From Aplidium turbinatum (lineage: Eukaryota; Chordata; Ascidiacea; Aplousobranchia; Polyclinidae), in NCBI GenBank assembly GCA_918807975.1, contig OU964920.1:47273979-47337978 (forward strand): a DNA stretch of 64,000 nt. The letters run 5' to 3'. How positions within the stretch are numbered: position 1 is the first letter of the stretch; every line of letters begins with the position of its first letter. Below the pieces are notes generated by a model. That model worked only from the letters and a program-made list of their open reading frames with translations, searched no databases and was not told where the DNA came from. Shown here piece by piece: positions 1-10,915 of the stretch. The position numbers were made by a program, and so were the translations under genes.

Positions 1-248
1 CTGCATACCACATCATCAACAGTGTACCGAGGAACAGACTGCATACCACATCATCAACAGTGTACCGAGGAACAGACTGCATACCACATCATCAACAGTG
101 TACCGAGGAACAGACTGCATACCACATCATCAACAGTGTACCGAGGAACAGACTGCATACCACATCATCAACAGTGTACCGAGGAACAGACTGCATACCA
201 CATCATCAACAGTGTACCGAGGAACAGACTGCATACCACATCATCAAT
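1..248. repeat. 38-bp minisatellite, about 6.5 copies
   Basis: A 38-base unit containing CATACCACATCATCAACAG repeats head to tail from the first base of the window to about 248, with almost no change between copies. It may continue to the left of the window. Because 38 is not a multiple of 3, the three frames give the same peptide repeats, so the ORFs here are not convincing genes. It lies downstream of the last recognised exon of the SYCP2-like gene. Confidence 0.95.
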
Positions 249-633
249 GACTTCATTAGTTTCAAGCCACCTAACGGAGTGGAAGGTCTGCGTGTCGTGC
301 TGATGAAAATAAAGACTGGCTGCTCTCTAGTAGCTCAGGGAACATCGTGAATCTGGGGTAGTAAAAGGATAGACCCTCGGCCCCAGAGGCTCACACGACA
401 ACGACGACGAAACACTATATGTCAGGTTTTTAACCTGACATAGTCAAATCCTTCCGGTGTCAATCATGTCAGTTTAAGGAAGTTGTTATCTGCAACACTG
501 TGCAATAACAACATATATAATTGTGATAAAACACAATTTCGACTTTTTACCTTGCTGCTTCGGTCACTTTATCAAAGAATACATCAAGAACTAAACAACG
601 ACGTCATATGACCACAAAGTAACAAAAATTTAC
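249..633. other. Non-coding stretch with a small hairpin
   Basis: No coding signal that I can support. A short perfect hairpin lies at 418-442 (11-bp arms, 3-base loop). On the minus strand this is the region in which the next exon of the SYCP2-like gene should lie if it falls inside the window. One possible acceptor near 498 opens a frame that closes quickly, so I do not call an exon. Confidence 0.5.
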
Positions 634-3600
634 CTGTTTGGTCGTTTGTCATTTACAGCCATTAAATAGCGCCGTACGGTCTGAAAAACACAAAAGGGTT
701 TGCTGAAAGATCACATGAAATAAATTGCTATCGTTATGGATCAATTTCCCATAAGAGATCCTACGTTAAACTTATCGGAATGGCCCGTTTCGGTGAGTCC
801 GATTCGGTGAGTCCGATTCGGTTAGTCCGATTCGGTGAGTCCGATCCCTTAACGGGGGATTTTTTCAATTTTTTTTTTTAAATTATTGGGTACCATAGCC
901 TAATTATCATTGCCGTTTTAGGGTTAGGGGGTTGGGTTAGGGGTTAGAAGTTAGTAACTCACCGAATCAGACTCACCGAATCGGACTCACCGAATAGTAG
1001 CAGACCCAAACTTATAGGCCTGCATTTAGATAGTTGGTCGTTTTTTTCAGATAAAATAAAATAAGAAGTTGAATCAACTGTTCACTCTCTAGTTTGAACT
1101 GACATTCCCTCGCCTCGCATGATTCAAAAGCAAAGTTGAAACAATTCAGATTGATAATTAGTCAATGGACAAATGAAGTTACAGTTCTGTTATGATTTTC
1201 ATAGTTGTTTATAATGACTAATGAAATCTCTGTATGATCGAAAAATGCATGAAGCGGTTGTTTAACGCTTCATGCTATAACGCAATCTTGTTCACTGAAT
1301 GACCTCATCAGGCTGAAATACCCACATCAGCTTTATACCTGATCAAAAGCTTCATAAGTGATTTGTGAGAAGAGTTGTCCAAGAACTGTATCGTTGCTGC
1401 TCCATTCAAGGGCAGACTTGTGTCTCAAGTTGCTTGGTGTGATGCGTACCAGTAACTCTATGAGACTGGTCTGTGTTTGATAGTCTCCAAGCAGACCCAG
1501 GTCGCACATCATTGACTTGCTGAAACGTACATCCAACCATATCAGTGGTAGGCTAGTATAGCTGCTAAGCTATTGACGAATCTTGATAGTTATTGCAACT
1601 TGTCATGCGTATTTCTAAAGCAATATCAAAATCTTATTCAATGACGAAATTTAGTTGAACGATGTCCTTTTATAAGCATCAGTGACTTGGTCATCTTGCC
1701 AATCGAACAGCACAATACTAATAATTGTTCGTCATAATCACATTTGCAACAGAAAATGGAGGTAGACTGGGTTACATGTAGAGGTACAAAAAGTTTGTTA
1801 TTCCAGTCACAAAATAATCTTACCATAAGCTCATGGTGTTGGTGGCACCAGACACCACTGAGCGAAGCGCGTAGACATCTTGACGGGGAAGAGACATCAT
1901 GATCTGGTTCAAATGATCCAAGGTCTGCAGCAAATGTCACTTTGTTTTGTAATGCACTGATCGTGGCAGCAGCAAACCGCATGCAAATATATTAGTTTGA
2001 AAAATCCTACCATGTTTGTCACTTGAAGTTGCAGGAACGATTTGTGCACAATTGTCAGCAACACAGGTATGCTTCCCTTCAGCCATTTGCAGTGATCGTG
2101 CAACATAGGAGCAATCAACTGTGGAAAATGCAAAAGATTGATTGCTGGCCAGCTACTGAAGCAAAAAAAATTGTCTGAAGTTACTGTTAGTGTCGGGTTC
2201 TTACCATGACATTCTCCAAAAACAACTTCAAAACAACTTCTCTACTTTCATACTGATCTTTAACCGGAAGATTGGATATAAAGGACAGAATTTTATCTGC
2301 AAAACATGTCATTACAAGTTTGTTTTAAGCTACAGCACTAAGAAAAAAACAATGTATACTGTATGTATACTGACCTCAAACGACGGGTCTGCTACTATTC
2401 GGTGAGTCCGATAACCCCAAACCCTAAAATGGCAATGATAATTAGGCTACGGTACCCAATAATTTAAAAAAAAAATTGAAAAAATCCCCCGTTAAGGGAT
2501 CGGACTCACCGAATCGGACTCACCAAAACGGGCCATTCCTCAAACGACAAAGAGGCTTGGGACACCTACATTCAATCAGACACAAAAACATCATCAATTC
2601 ATCATACTACATTCGATGCGTTATTCATGCTGAAGTTGTGTTGAACCAAGTGTGGTACTTAAGCATCAAAGATCTATTTGGCAAGCACGACGAACATTAT
2701 TGTTCAACCAAACCCAATTGCTAAAGTTGATGCTTTTCAACCAGCAAAGAATATTTTTAGTTTCACCCTGCAATCTTGAACAAGTGCAACAAGAAAAGCA
2801 ATTTTGTTTTGTTTATTTCTTGATTACGGTACATGTTAGTGAAATTGATTCTAAGCAACTAGATTTTTAATGCAAGATTTATCTTCGCAAATTGCACAGT
2901 GTAGTTTAAGTTTTCAGTTCTCAGCCTGTCTTCAGTCTTGACAGCAACTGCAGTAAAAAATGTAGCAAAGATATGTAGATGCGAAAACTGTTAGTATTTG
3001 AATATCCTCAGTGGAGACAAGTGAGGAAATAGAAAGATCATTAGGAGTTCTAGTTCTTCGAAGTCTTACTTGGCTGTGGGGTTAAAATTCAACAAAAATA
3101 TCTAAATATTTTTTGCATTTTCTAGTAGTCAACCCCGCTTAATCGGACCACATCGGGACCAAGCCAAATTGGTCCGATTAAGCGGGTGGTCCCATTAAAC
3201 GGGGGGAACGAATTTCGTTATTTTTTCATCGTTTTTGAAAATAGTTTAAGCATTTTACAATTGCGGCTATAAACACAACCAAAACACCATCAACAATACA
3301 GTATTCGGTGCTGCATCACAATTATTGCAATTCTGATAGATGACAATTGACTTTATGACGTGACAACAAGCGTTTGTTTATTTTTAGCCTACTTCACTTT
3401 AAAATGGCTTAGCGAGAACGTAGCACGTTGCCCATCAACAACTCTTGACGCGTCACCTCGCAGAAAAATGTACAAAAAGTAAAAAACGTTAACCATAAAG
3501 GCATATTTTAGGGCGGAGGGTGGTCCGTTTAAGCGGGGTGGTGGTCCGTTTAAGCGGGGAAAATTGTACAGAAAAATGGATTTGGATTCGGGACCAGTGC

Positions 3601-6600
3601 AAAATGGTCCGAATAAGCGGGTGGTCCTATTAAACGTGGGCCGATTAAGCGGGGTTGACTGTATATTCATCTTTATCCTGCTAAGTATTTCAAGATTTTT
3701 GCTTTTAAAACATTTACATGAGTTTCTTGATTTGTCCACTCAAACTTGCCAGCTGTGATTGCAGCATTCAAGCAGCATATAGTCCTACCAGTAATTCCAA
3801 TTCCTAAACTAATGAGAACCGCCAAAAATAGTACAAAACATTGAAATTACTGCACACTGCAATAACGAAATGTTGTTATAGAGCTTGTGCCTCCGGTAAG
3901 AAATTGTTGATGCTCCCCCAGATTAAGAACCACTGATCAAGCAGATGAAAACTGAACGTTTAGTTGAAAGGTTGAACTGATGCTGGTGAAAATAAATCTG
4001 TTGGTATTACAAGACATATAATAGATTCGTTTGCATGTCAAAAGGTATTTCTTGATAGGTACTGAAACAATCAACAACTCACCGAGCACTGCAGACAGTC
4101 CAGCTCTGATGACAACATGAATCCCTTTCTCATAATTTTGAATAGCGAGATGTTTCGTTACACGTAAAATGTGACAAACAGTTTCAACATCTTTTTTGGA
4201 AATTGCCTGGACACATTATAGATTCGTATAAGATGCAATAAGTATTGGTATTCATGCAACAAAACAAATATAAAAGGAGTAAAAATGTAAAACAATAAAT
4301 ACATAAGTAGTGTGGTAAACACAATGATTAAAATTATTTTGTTTAATAAAGGTTACCGCAGATAACTCTGGAAAAAATGTAGCAATTGCAAAGTTGCTTC
4401 AAACATTGACCTAAGGCAGGGGTCACCAACCTTTTTTGCATGCGAGCCACTTTGGCACTAAGGAGAACTGTGGCGGGCCGCACTAATAAAATGTTAAGTA
4501 TGTTGATTCTTATGCTAGAAGAGAACGCATTTCGTACCCAGTATCCAGCGTTTCATGTTGTTCATATTTATGTTAGAATACGGCAGAAACAAAATTAATC
4601 GAACAATTAACGCTACTGCCAGGCCAAGCTCCTTTTACAACACTTTTAACTTTTTTACCAATGCCTAATAAACGAGGCCACTTGTTTTGGGCACTTATAG
4701 CGAGGTGAGCGGTTTCATCAGAATATTCATCGCCAAGCAAGAGTGGTGTTGTTACTTCGCTTCGCAAAAGATATATTGCAATTAGAGATGTACCGATATA
4801 TCGGTATCGGTGATATCGGCCACTTTTTGAGTATCGGTATCGGTATCGGCAAAATTTGGCCGATACTGTGGCCGATACTAAACATGTAAAAAAGGCGCTT
4901 GCTGCGGATTTTCCACAGAGTAAAGATACAGATTTTTTAAAGTTGTAACTAACGTCACATTGATATAGAAAAATAACAACCTGTTCAAATTGCTGATATC
5001 TCACACTCCCATGACTTCTTGCGCGTGCCTTTTGGCATTGGTTGCTTGCAGTGATTTTTTCACTCAAACAAAACGTTTTGTTTCAGCAGTTTTGCGTTGT
5101 TCGATTCTTAAGTTGTGAAAGAGACTCAATTTCTCCAATATGTGTTTCTTTTTTACTCTCAGCAGAGTGTAAAACTTGTAAAAGTTTTTCATCCACACGA
5201 CGTCATGAATGAAATTATATCTCAAATCGGCGTAATGACGTGACATCATCTAAATATTTTATCGAATAATAAATTAACAAATTCGATTGTCACAAGTGGT
5301 TTGGTTGTGGTAAACAAATACGTTTTAACTTTGAAGTGCATTGAAACAAAATATCCATTACCGGTAATCGATATGTAATATAGGCTATGTACGGTAGTCA
5401 AATTCCATATCAAGAATAAGTCCATATTTTTAAGGTTTACGTCAGCTCCAGAGATCAGTAGGCACAACAAGACCTTTTACTGATTGGTTCAGTGAGGATT
5501 CGTGGTCCCATTGCTCTCCTTTTTAGTGAATAGACTCGTTTTCAATTCATTCTTATAAGACATTACGTAATGAAAAAATATGTGATAAGGTTGGAAGACA
5601 TTACGTCATGTCTTTTCAATACAAATTGAAGTTTAACATTTATTCTTTTGTTCATAGTCGTCCACCTTCAAAGCGGTATTACAAAGAACAATTTTCGTTA
5701 TGGGGGGCATCAAGAATATGTCGACATGACTTTTAAAGTTTACGTCAGCTCCGGAGATCAGTAACATAAAATAGGCCTAAGGTTGTTCTCTTTGATGCAA
5801 CAACACCATTGATTGATTGGTTTAGTGAAGATTCGTAGTTCCATTGCTTTCATTTTGAATGATTATACTGATTTTCAATTTATTCCTACAAGACATTACG
5901 TAATGAAAAAATATGTGATAACTAAGAATGGAAGACAATACGTCATGTCTTTTCAAATCAAAATGAAGTTTAAAAATTATTCTTTTGTTCATAGTCGCAA
6001 TCCACCTTCAAAGCGGTATTACAAAGAACAATTTTCGTTAAGGGGGGCATCAAGAATAAGTCGACATGACTTTTAAGGCTTACGTCAGCTCCGGAGATCA
6101 GTAACATACCGTATAAGGTTGTCCTCTTAGATGCAACAAGACTATTGATTGATTGGTTTAGTGAGGATTCGTAGTCCCATTGCTTTCATTTTGAATGATT
6201 ATACTGATTTTCAATTTCTTCCTACAAGACATTACGTAATGAAAAAATATGTGATAACTAAAAATGGAAGACATTACGTCATGTCTTTTCAATTCAAAAT
6301 GAAGTTTATTCATAGTCGTAATCCTCTTTCAAAGCGGTATTACAAAGAACAATGTTATGGCGCAACATGCAGCATTTCAATAAAGTTCGGGAACTGTTTT
6401 TTTTTCTTGTTCATCTGCGCTTTAAATACCAGTCATTCTCCGTTGTTCATCCACTAAGCAGTTTAGATCAACTGTGGTTAGCCTGCTTGCAACAGGAGTT
6501 ATACTGTACAGACAGTGGTGTAGCGTAACTATGGCGTGACTTATTTAATTATGGGGCACTCCAGAAGCAAAAATATTTAACTTGACATGAAAATTTAGCC

Positions 6601-9600
6601 TCGGGCGATTTTTGTTCTGTAGCCTAACATTCAAAATTTTACTTATTACGCTATTTATTATAGCCTACTCGAGTATAGTTCGAGATTTTCACAAGTGATT
6701 TTCACCGCAAAAAGCCAGGTTCGACTTATACATTGGACAAGCTGTTTCCAGCTCGGCAGCCTTCAAAATTAACGCATTTTTGCTGTGACAAAACTGTTGC
6801 TGACCTAGAAAACTGAGTGTGAAACAGCGTCGGCCGAAGTAAAAGTTTTGAATACGTTTATTTGCCGTGATTCAAACTTCATTTTCAAATGTAATGAGTT
6901 TTTGTCAATTCTAAACTTTATACACTTGTTGAACAATACGCAAAGCTCACGAGACAAAACAGCAAAAAGAGCTGATTTAAGCAATCGATATTTTTTATTT
7001 TTGCGTGTAGGATATAATCGTTCTTATTACGTAACATTCCATGATCGTTAAAGTCGATTAGCGGCCGCATAAAACAATGATGTCAGGTTGGCTAGTAGGG
7101 TGGCTCGTTTTTGAACTTTTCTTTTAAATCTCTCGGTGTAGTGGGGAAATGGTGCCAATGAGTGAGAAAAAACTCATGACAAAATTTGAGATTCGTAACA
7201 AATTGTCTTCAGCCTCCTCCTGGGGCTCAAAAATCAAAAAATGAGGTCAAAAACGCAATTTTTCCAAAAATGTTTTTAGTTTGGGTAGACACAATATTGT
7301 TTAGACTTTAGATATAGCTAATTAACCTAAGAAAAAAAATTGGAGTCATTTAAAGTTTTAAACTATTCCTTCAGCTCCCTCACAGCTTCGGAAAATTTCC
7401 ATTTTGCTGAAACAGCTTACTATAAAAACAACCAAGTTACATGGGTTTTTTAAACGTTTAGTAACATAAAAAAGTTGCAAAATTATACGTTTTTGCTATC
7501 TGGGTAGTCTTGGCCCGGCAAAAGCTTCTCAACCAAACAACATTGCACATTACTTGTCTAATAGTTTTTGTTCGACTACACAAATGACTTGGTTTACATC
7601 TTATTATGAATTATGATAGCCTATTTGGAGAGTTTACGCAAACCCTAAAATATTAATTTTTCAGAAACCCCAATTATGATGTAATGTTTCTTCCCTTATA
7701 CCCCAGTCCTCAATTACGGTGGCCTTTCATTACCAAAACCTACTATTATGACACAACAATGCGGTTGAGATTGAATTTTTGAATCTTTAATAAACTATGC
7801 CAATTCAAAGCTTTTTTTAATAGTTCTATATGCAAATAAGGTCAAACTTGGCGGTGGGATGGTGCAACGGATAAGGCGTTGGCTTTCCAATTATGCAAAC
7901 CTGGTTCGACTCCCGGCTTCAGCTGGTTGTTGATAAACACCGCTCACCTATACCCAGGGTGTAATAAATTGGATGGGCATAGTTGCTGAAGTAAAGGCGG
8001 CCGAGAGAGAGGAACTGGCCACCCTACTCTCCTTAGTGTCGAAGGCTTAGTATAATGAGAACCTTATATCTTCTCATTCCCCAAAGCTCAGTATCTGAGT
8101 ATGGGACCTTTAAAAAAAAGGTCAAACTTAGCATTTGATACAATTCCTTGCAAATACCAAAATTGCTTCTATTTGTAACACTAAACTAAAGTATCGGCCA
8201 AAATATCGGTATCGGTATCGGCCTAAAAAAGTGATATCGGTATCGGCCAAAATATTGGTATCGGTACATCTCTAATTGCAATTAACAGTTTCAGTAAACA
8301 AGGAAATGTTTGACACATCGCAATACAGGCAACAATAGTGACCTGCAAACATATCAGCGAAAAATAGGCTCAAATAACAGGGAAAAAGAAACCAGGTACC
8401 ATGAAACAAACGCTTGCGGAAATCATCAAAAAATCGTAATTCTATCGTAATTTATGAACATCAACGTAACATCAACTTGCTCATCAACGTGGCAAGAATT
8501 TGTTGATTAACAATGTTTTGCAGTACTTGCTTCGGCAGTACATATACTAGGCTATAATTGGAACGATACAGAGAATATTAGCATGGCTCCTGCGCAAGGA
8601 TGACACGCAAAATCGTGACAAGCTAAATATTTTCATAATACAACCAGAAAAAGTCTCTAAATTTATATGTACTATTTTGCCAATTTATTATAAATTGAGT
8701 TGGCACGCCGACCCATTTTGCCAACAAAAACTTGCATAAAGGAAACACTGCTCGTGAAACACAATAACGGTGAAACTCGCACTAGTATTTACATGACATT
8801 TGCAAACTTAAAATAAGCAACCCTATGCTCACAGACAATTTCGAAATTCGAAAACAGACGTTTTAATCAACCACTGGGACAGTGTGGCTGGACATCGCAT
8901 TGGAATAACTTTAAGCAACCCCCACCTAGAACTGTAATCTGATTGGTCGGTCGGTGGAATGGTATGCAATGCGAAAATATGCTTCCCGGAAAGTATTTCT
9001 TGCTTTCGTGCTCTTTAATTTCTCAAAAAAAGTATTTTTGGTTATACTTGTACGCTGATACCTTCCGCGGGCCGCAGCGATACAGCGTGGCGGGCCGCAT
9101 GCGGCTTACGGGCCGCCATTTGGTGACCTCTGACCTAAGGTATACAACAATTGACTGATAAAAATTAATTGCCTAGCTAAAGCATTTTCAAAAGGTTTAT
9201 CAAATGCCGATGCAATGATTAACAAACTCAAACCTGCATCGTCAGGAAAATATTGGGCTAATGAGAATGTGGGGGCGGAACAAATAAATTCTTCCTTGAT
9301 ATTAACATTAGGCTGAGTCTTTGCTTAACAAGCAAAGAGCTTTAAACAAAAGAAAAAATCCAATTGACTAGAACCTAGTGGTGAACATTTGTTGCATGAA
9401 TTTATCGGTGTTCTACTGATGAGGTTAGCCTAACGGCCAAAATGTCGGTGTCAATCCCAGGAAATGCTTGCCATAAACAACTGTAGCATATTATGTTGTA
9501 CTAGGGATCTGTGGGACAATAGTGTCTCCTGTAGTGTCTACCTAGGTTTTTTTTTAGCAAAATCTCCGAAAAAAAATGTAGAAAATTCGGTCAAAATGTC

Positions 9601-10063
9601 CAAAAAAATATATAGTTAATTCGGTCAAAATGTCCAAAAAAATATATAGGCCTAGTTAATTCGGTCAAAATGTCAATTCGGACAAAAAGAAAATTCTTTT
9701 ATCAAAAAAATGACCGAATTTTTTCAAGTCATTTCGGACAAATGACTGAAAAGTCTCAGAGAAAAAAAAACCCAGGTGTCTACAGGAGCTGCCACAATCA
9801 TGCCGCATTCAAAGCATATTGTTGAGAAGGTCACTAGCTTACAAATCCCAATCTACTTCGAATTTTTCTAAATACCATAGTCCTGCTCTGTAAGCTCAAA
9901 CTGGTTACTGGTTCGGTCCATCGCTTGATTCTGCACAAATTACCTGCAAAGCTATTCTTCTCAGAGATGATTCAAACTTGGCACTGCAAATTTGTGTCAC
10001 ATTTGCCGCATCTGATGAAAGGAACTTACTGAGTTTGTCTGAAGAGAGCAATGCAATTTCCAA
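634..10063 (-). CDS. SYCP2-like: SYCP2-like synaptonemal complex / meiotic axis protein, partial, seven exons
   Basis: Exons on the minus strand, in order: 9944-10063, 4083-4206, 3718-3752, 2011-2118, 1824-1924, 1339-1519 and 634-680. All internal borders are GT-AG and the phases fit throughout (120 nt; 124+35 nt restore phase 0; 108 nt; 101+181 nt restore phase 0; then 47 nt). The spliced product resembles the N-terminal armadillo-like domain of SYCP2/SYCP2L: NYEKGIHVVIRAGLS matches the family's EKGI..LI..GL stretch, LNQIMMSLPRQD matches LNAMLDTMPQD, LLGDYQTQTSLIELLVRIT matches DAGDYDLQVGIVEALCRMT, and TVRRYLMAVNDKRP matches CRIFLNLVNGMLGDKRR. SYCP2 builds the chromosome axis in meiotic prophase. 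The start codon and first exon, and the C-terminal half, were not found. The 3718-3752 exon is the weakest. The big intron 4207-9943 holds two nested hAT elements, a SINE, a U6 copy and an 8-bp-TSD MITE. Confidence 0.72.
777..1007 (+). mobile_element. Foldback-like element, copy 1 (TTCGGTGAGTCCGA arrays)
   Basis: The left end carries four tandem copies of TTCGGTGAGTCCGA and the right end carries the same unit inverted, three times. The middle has a T-rich tract and a telomere-like TTAGGG-rich stretch (about 920-950). The element is flanked by AAACTTAT at 768-775 and again at 1008-1015, an 8-bp target duplication (9 bp with one mismatch). It lies in an intron of the SYCP2-like gene or just beyond its recognised part. 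It has no coding capacity. The design resembles foldback/TU elements, whose inverted ends are built of short tandem repeats. Confidence 0.85.
2385..2539 (-). mobile_element. Foldback-like element, copy 2
   Basis: Same family as the copy at 777-1007 but in the opposite orientation and shorter, with fewer terminal units and a reduced core. Both copies share the outer ends GGAATGGCCCG and GCAGACCC in the same relation to the arrays. The flanks TCAAACGAC at 2376-2384 and 2540-2548 are a perfect 9-bp target duplication. Two copies with different target duplications show that this is a mobile family. Confidence 0.87.
3128..3661. mobile_element. Tigger/pogo-type MITE
   Basis: The two ends are inverted copies of GTCAACCCCGCTTAATCGG, the well-known end type of pogo/Tigger transposons, and several internal pieces of both ends (AAGCGGG, GGTCC) are also repeated. 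The right end closes with GTTGACTG followed by TA, the expected TA target site; the left end is slightly worn. No transposase is encoded. It sits in an intron of the SYCP2-like gene, directly beside the small 3718-3752 exon. Confidence 0.8.
5403..6380. repeat. Tandem repeat, about 335-bp period, nearly three units
   Basis: The TGATTGGTT motif opening each unit lies at 5481, 5814 and 6150, giving periods of 333 and 336 bases; part of a further unit precedes the first. Units share long stretches such as ACATTACGTAATGAAAAAAT and CAAAGCGGTATTACAAAGAA. The second and third units keep an open frame with similar 75-90 residue translations, while the first does not; this looks like chance in recently copied DNA. 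TTACGTAA and TTACGTCA motifs recur in each unit. It lies inside the inner hAT. Confidence 0.85.
7850..8117 (+). mobile_element. tRNA-derived SINE with 12-bp target duplication
   Basis: The head has Pol III promoter boxes in tRNA spacing: GGTGCAACGGATAAGGCG (A-box region) and GGTTCGACTCCC (B box). A body of about 190 bp follows and ends near GGGACCTTTAA. AAGGTCAAACTT is repeated on both sides (7838-7849 and 8118-8129), the mark of LINE-driven insertion. It is not a working tRNA gene, because the 3' acceptor half is replaced by the SINE body. Confidence 0.88.
8523..8640 (+). pseudogene. U6: U6 spliceosomal snRNA pseudogene
   Basis: The sequence follows animal U6 closely: CTTGCTTCGGCAG, ACATATACTA, ATTGGAACGATACAGAGAA, TTAGCATGG and CTGCGCAAGGATGACACGCAA occur in the right order. 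It differs by a small insertion after ATACTA and several substitutions, and lacks a clean run of T at its end. It lies within a transposon, so it is almost surely a retrotransposed copy, not a gene. The positive strand carries the U6 sense sequence. Confidence 0.9.
9141..9533. other. Intronic sequence without recognised features
   Basis: This stretch lies between the outer hAT and a MITE, inside the large intron of the SYCP2-like gene. I find no exon with matching splice signals and no transposon ends. Confidence 0.4.
9542..9775. mobile_element. Short MITE with internal ATTCGGTCAAAATGTCC repeats
   Basis: The ends are CTAGGTTTTTTTTT and AAAAAAAAACCCAG, inverted to each other. The flanks GTGTCTAC at 9534-9541 and 9776-9783 form a perfect 8-bp duplication. 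Inside, TTCGGTCAAAATGTCC repeats in tandem on the left, and inverted relatives (GACCGAATT, CGGACAAATGAC) lie on the right. This resembles the array-ended elements at 777 and 2385, although its outer ends differ. Confidence 0.82.
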
Positions 10064-10089
10064 CTACAATGAAATAAGATTTTAATTTG

Positions 10090-10600
10090 GAAAAGTGCAT
10101 AAGGTAGAGAAGTTAGTTTGTTGCAGACAAATGAAATCAAGCAACAATGTAATACATTCAATAATGTAATGTACCAATCATATAGTATGCTAATGTATGG
10201 TTCGCAACTATGGTGTAACTATAAAACTTCTACTTTAAATCGCATACGAGTTGCTTACAACGACTCGTACAGAATTATCCACAATTTGTCGAGATGCGAC
10301 AGTGCTAGAGTGTATCAGGTACAGAACGACGAGTTAACATTTGATGCTCTATTAAGAAAAAATTGCTATGCATTTGTAGAACGTTGCAAAAGATCAATTA
10401 ATCCACTTTTGCGCAATGATATGTCTTCTGATTACTACTTTAATTCTACATTTTATATTCACTACAACAGTATTTTGTACGTTGTTTGATGTAGCCTGCT
10501 TGATGTTGTGTTAGTCTGATATTTTGTGTGATGACTGTTAAAAATTTGAATTCTATGGACTTTGAGTCTGATGGCAAATAAATAATAATAATAATAACAC
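10090..10600 (+). mobile_element. LINE 3' fragment (end of reverse transcriptase ORF and AAT-repeat tail)
   Basis: The frame at 10118-10489 encodes a piece typical of the end of non-LTR retrotransposon ORF2: YGSQLWCNYKTSTLNRIRVAY, then DALLRKNCYAF, as in the CR1/Jockey group (S/YGC.LW..Y...L..L.VAYN...R). The 3' end is a run of AATAATAATA near 10575-10595. It is truncated at its 5' side, as most LINE copies are. It sits directly upstream of the 9944-10063 exon of the SYCP2-like gene, on the other strand. Confidence 0.72.
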
Positions 10601-10604
10601 TGGC

Positions 10605-10915
10605 CAACAAAAAAACTTTTTTCCGGCTGCCAAAGATATTTTAACGTTTCTGGGCAATTTCGGGCCACTGAATCCGAAAATAACATCGGTTTCTTTGAAA
10701 TGGCTCCAGTTTTTGAGATATCGATATATTCAAATTTTGGCAAGATGACCAAGATATTCAAGATACGGTAAGCCATGGGCACCCCATACTGTCTGCAAAG
10801 CGTGTGTAGAAAGCCTGAGAAAGTGGACTAAAGGTACACTTAAAAATCTTAATTTTGGTGTACCAATGGTTTGGAGAGGACCAAGAAGCTATTTCAATGA
10901 CTGCTAATTCTGTTT
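10605..10915 (+). mobile_element. Fragment of a DNA transposon ORF (KPWAPHTVC family)
   Basis: Opens with CACTGGCCAACAAAAAAAC and later translates as GKPWAPHTVCKACVESLRKW followed by GVPMVWRGPRSYFNDC. I recall proteins with KPWAPH.C and VPM.WREP in transposon-related ORFs of several invertebrates and fish, but I cannot name the superfamily. Only this fragment is present. Confidence 0.4.

Larger units (their letters stand above)
4783..8274. mobile_element. hAT element (inner), non-autonomous, with TATCGG-rich ends
   Basis: Inverted ends TAGAGATGTACCGATA / TATCGGTACATCTCTA followed inward by multiple TATCGG and GGCCGATA motifs on both sides. The palindromic octamer ATTGCAAT flanks it at 4775-4782 and 8275-8282, an 8-bp target duplication. 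The interior (about 3.5 kb) includes a 335-bp tandem repeat (5403-6380), a partial end of a TAGGGTGGCTCG-type transposon near 7097, and a SINE at 7850-8117. No transposase was recognised, so it was moved in trans. Confidence 0.9.
4417..9132. mobile_element. hAT element (outer), non-autonomous, host of a second hAT
   Basis: Starts with CAGGGGTCACCAACC and ends with GGTGACCTCTG, the Charlie-like hAT end type. ACCTAAGG is repeated exactly at 4409-4416 and 9133-9140, the 8-bp duplication expected of hAT. Without the inner element the outer one would be about 1.2 kb. It also holds GC-rich subterminal GGGCCGC repeats near both ends and a U6 pseudogene. I see no hAT transposase in it. Confidence 0.92.

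Noticed and set aside
1-248. CRISPR-like array
   Set aside because: The unit repeats directly without variable spacers; it is a minisatellite in an animal genome.
1-350. Two overlapping ORFs of about 95 residues
   Set aside because: Both are translations of the 38-bp minisatellite in different frames, giving the same peptide repeat; no gene evidence.
1638-1982. Minus-strand ORF of 114 residues as a single gene
   Set aside because: It reads partly through introns; splice signals split this region into exons 1824-1924 and 2011-2118 in other frames.
5813-6457. Two similar ORFs as a duplicated gene family
   Set aside because: They are units of a tandem repeat inside a hAT element, the first unit is not open, and there is no family match; chance frames are the simpler reading.
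7861-7925. tRNA gene
   Set aside because: A and B boxes are present but no 3' acceptor strand follows, and a 12-bp target duplication encloses a 268-bp unit; it is a SINE.
8943-9158. 71-residue plus-strand ORF in the outer hAT
   Set aside because: It runs across the element's end into flanking DNA and has no similarity to hAT transposase.
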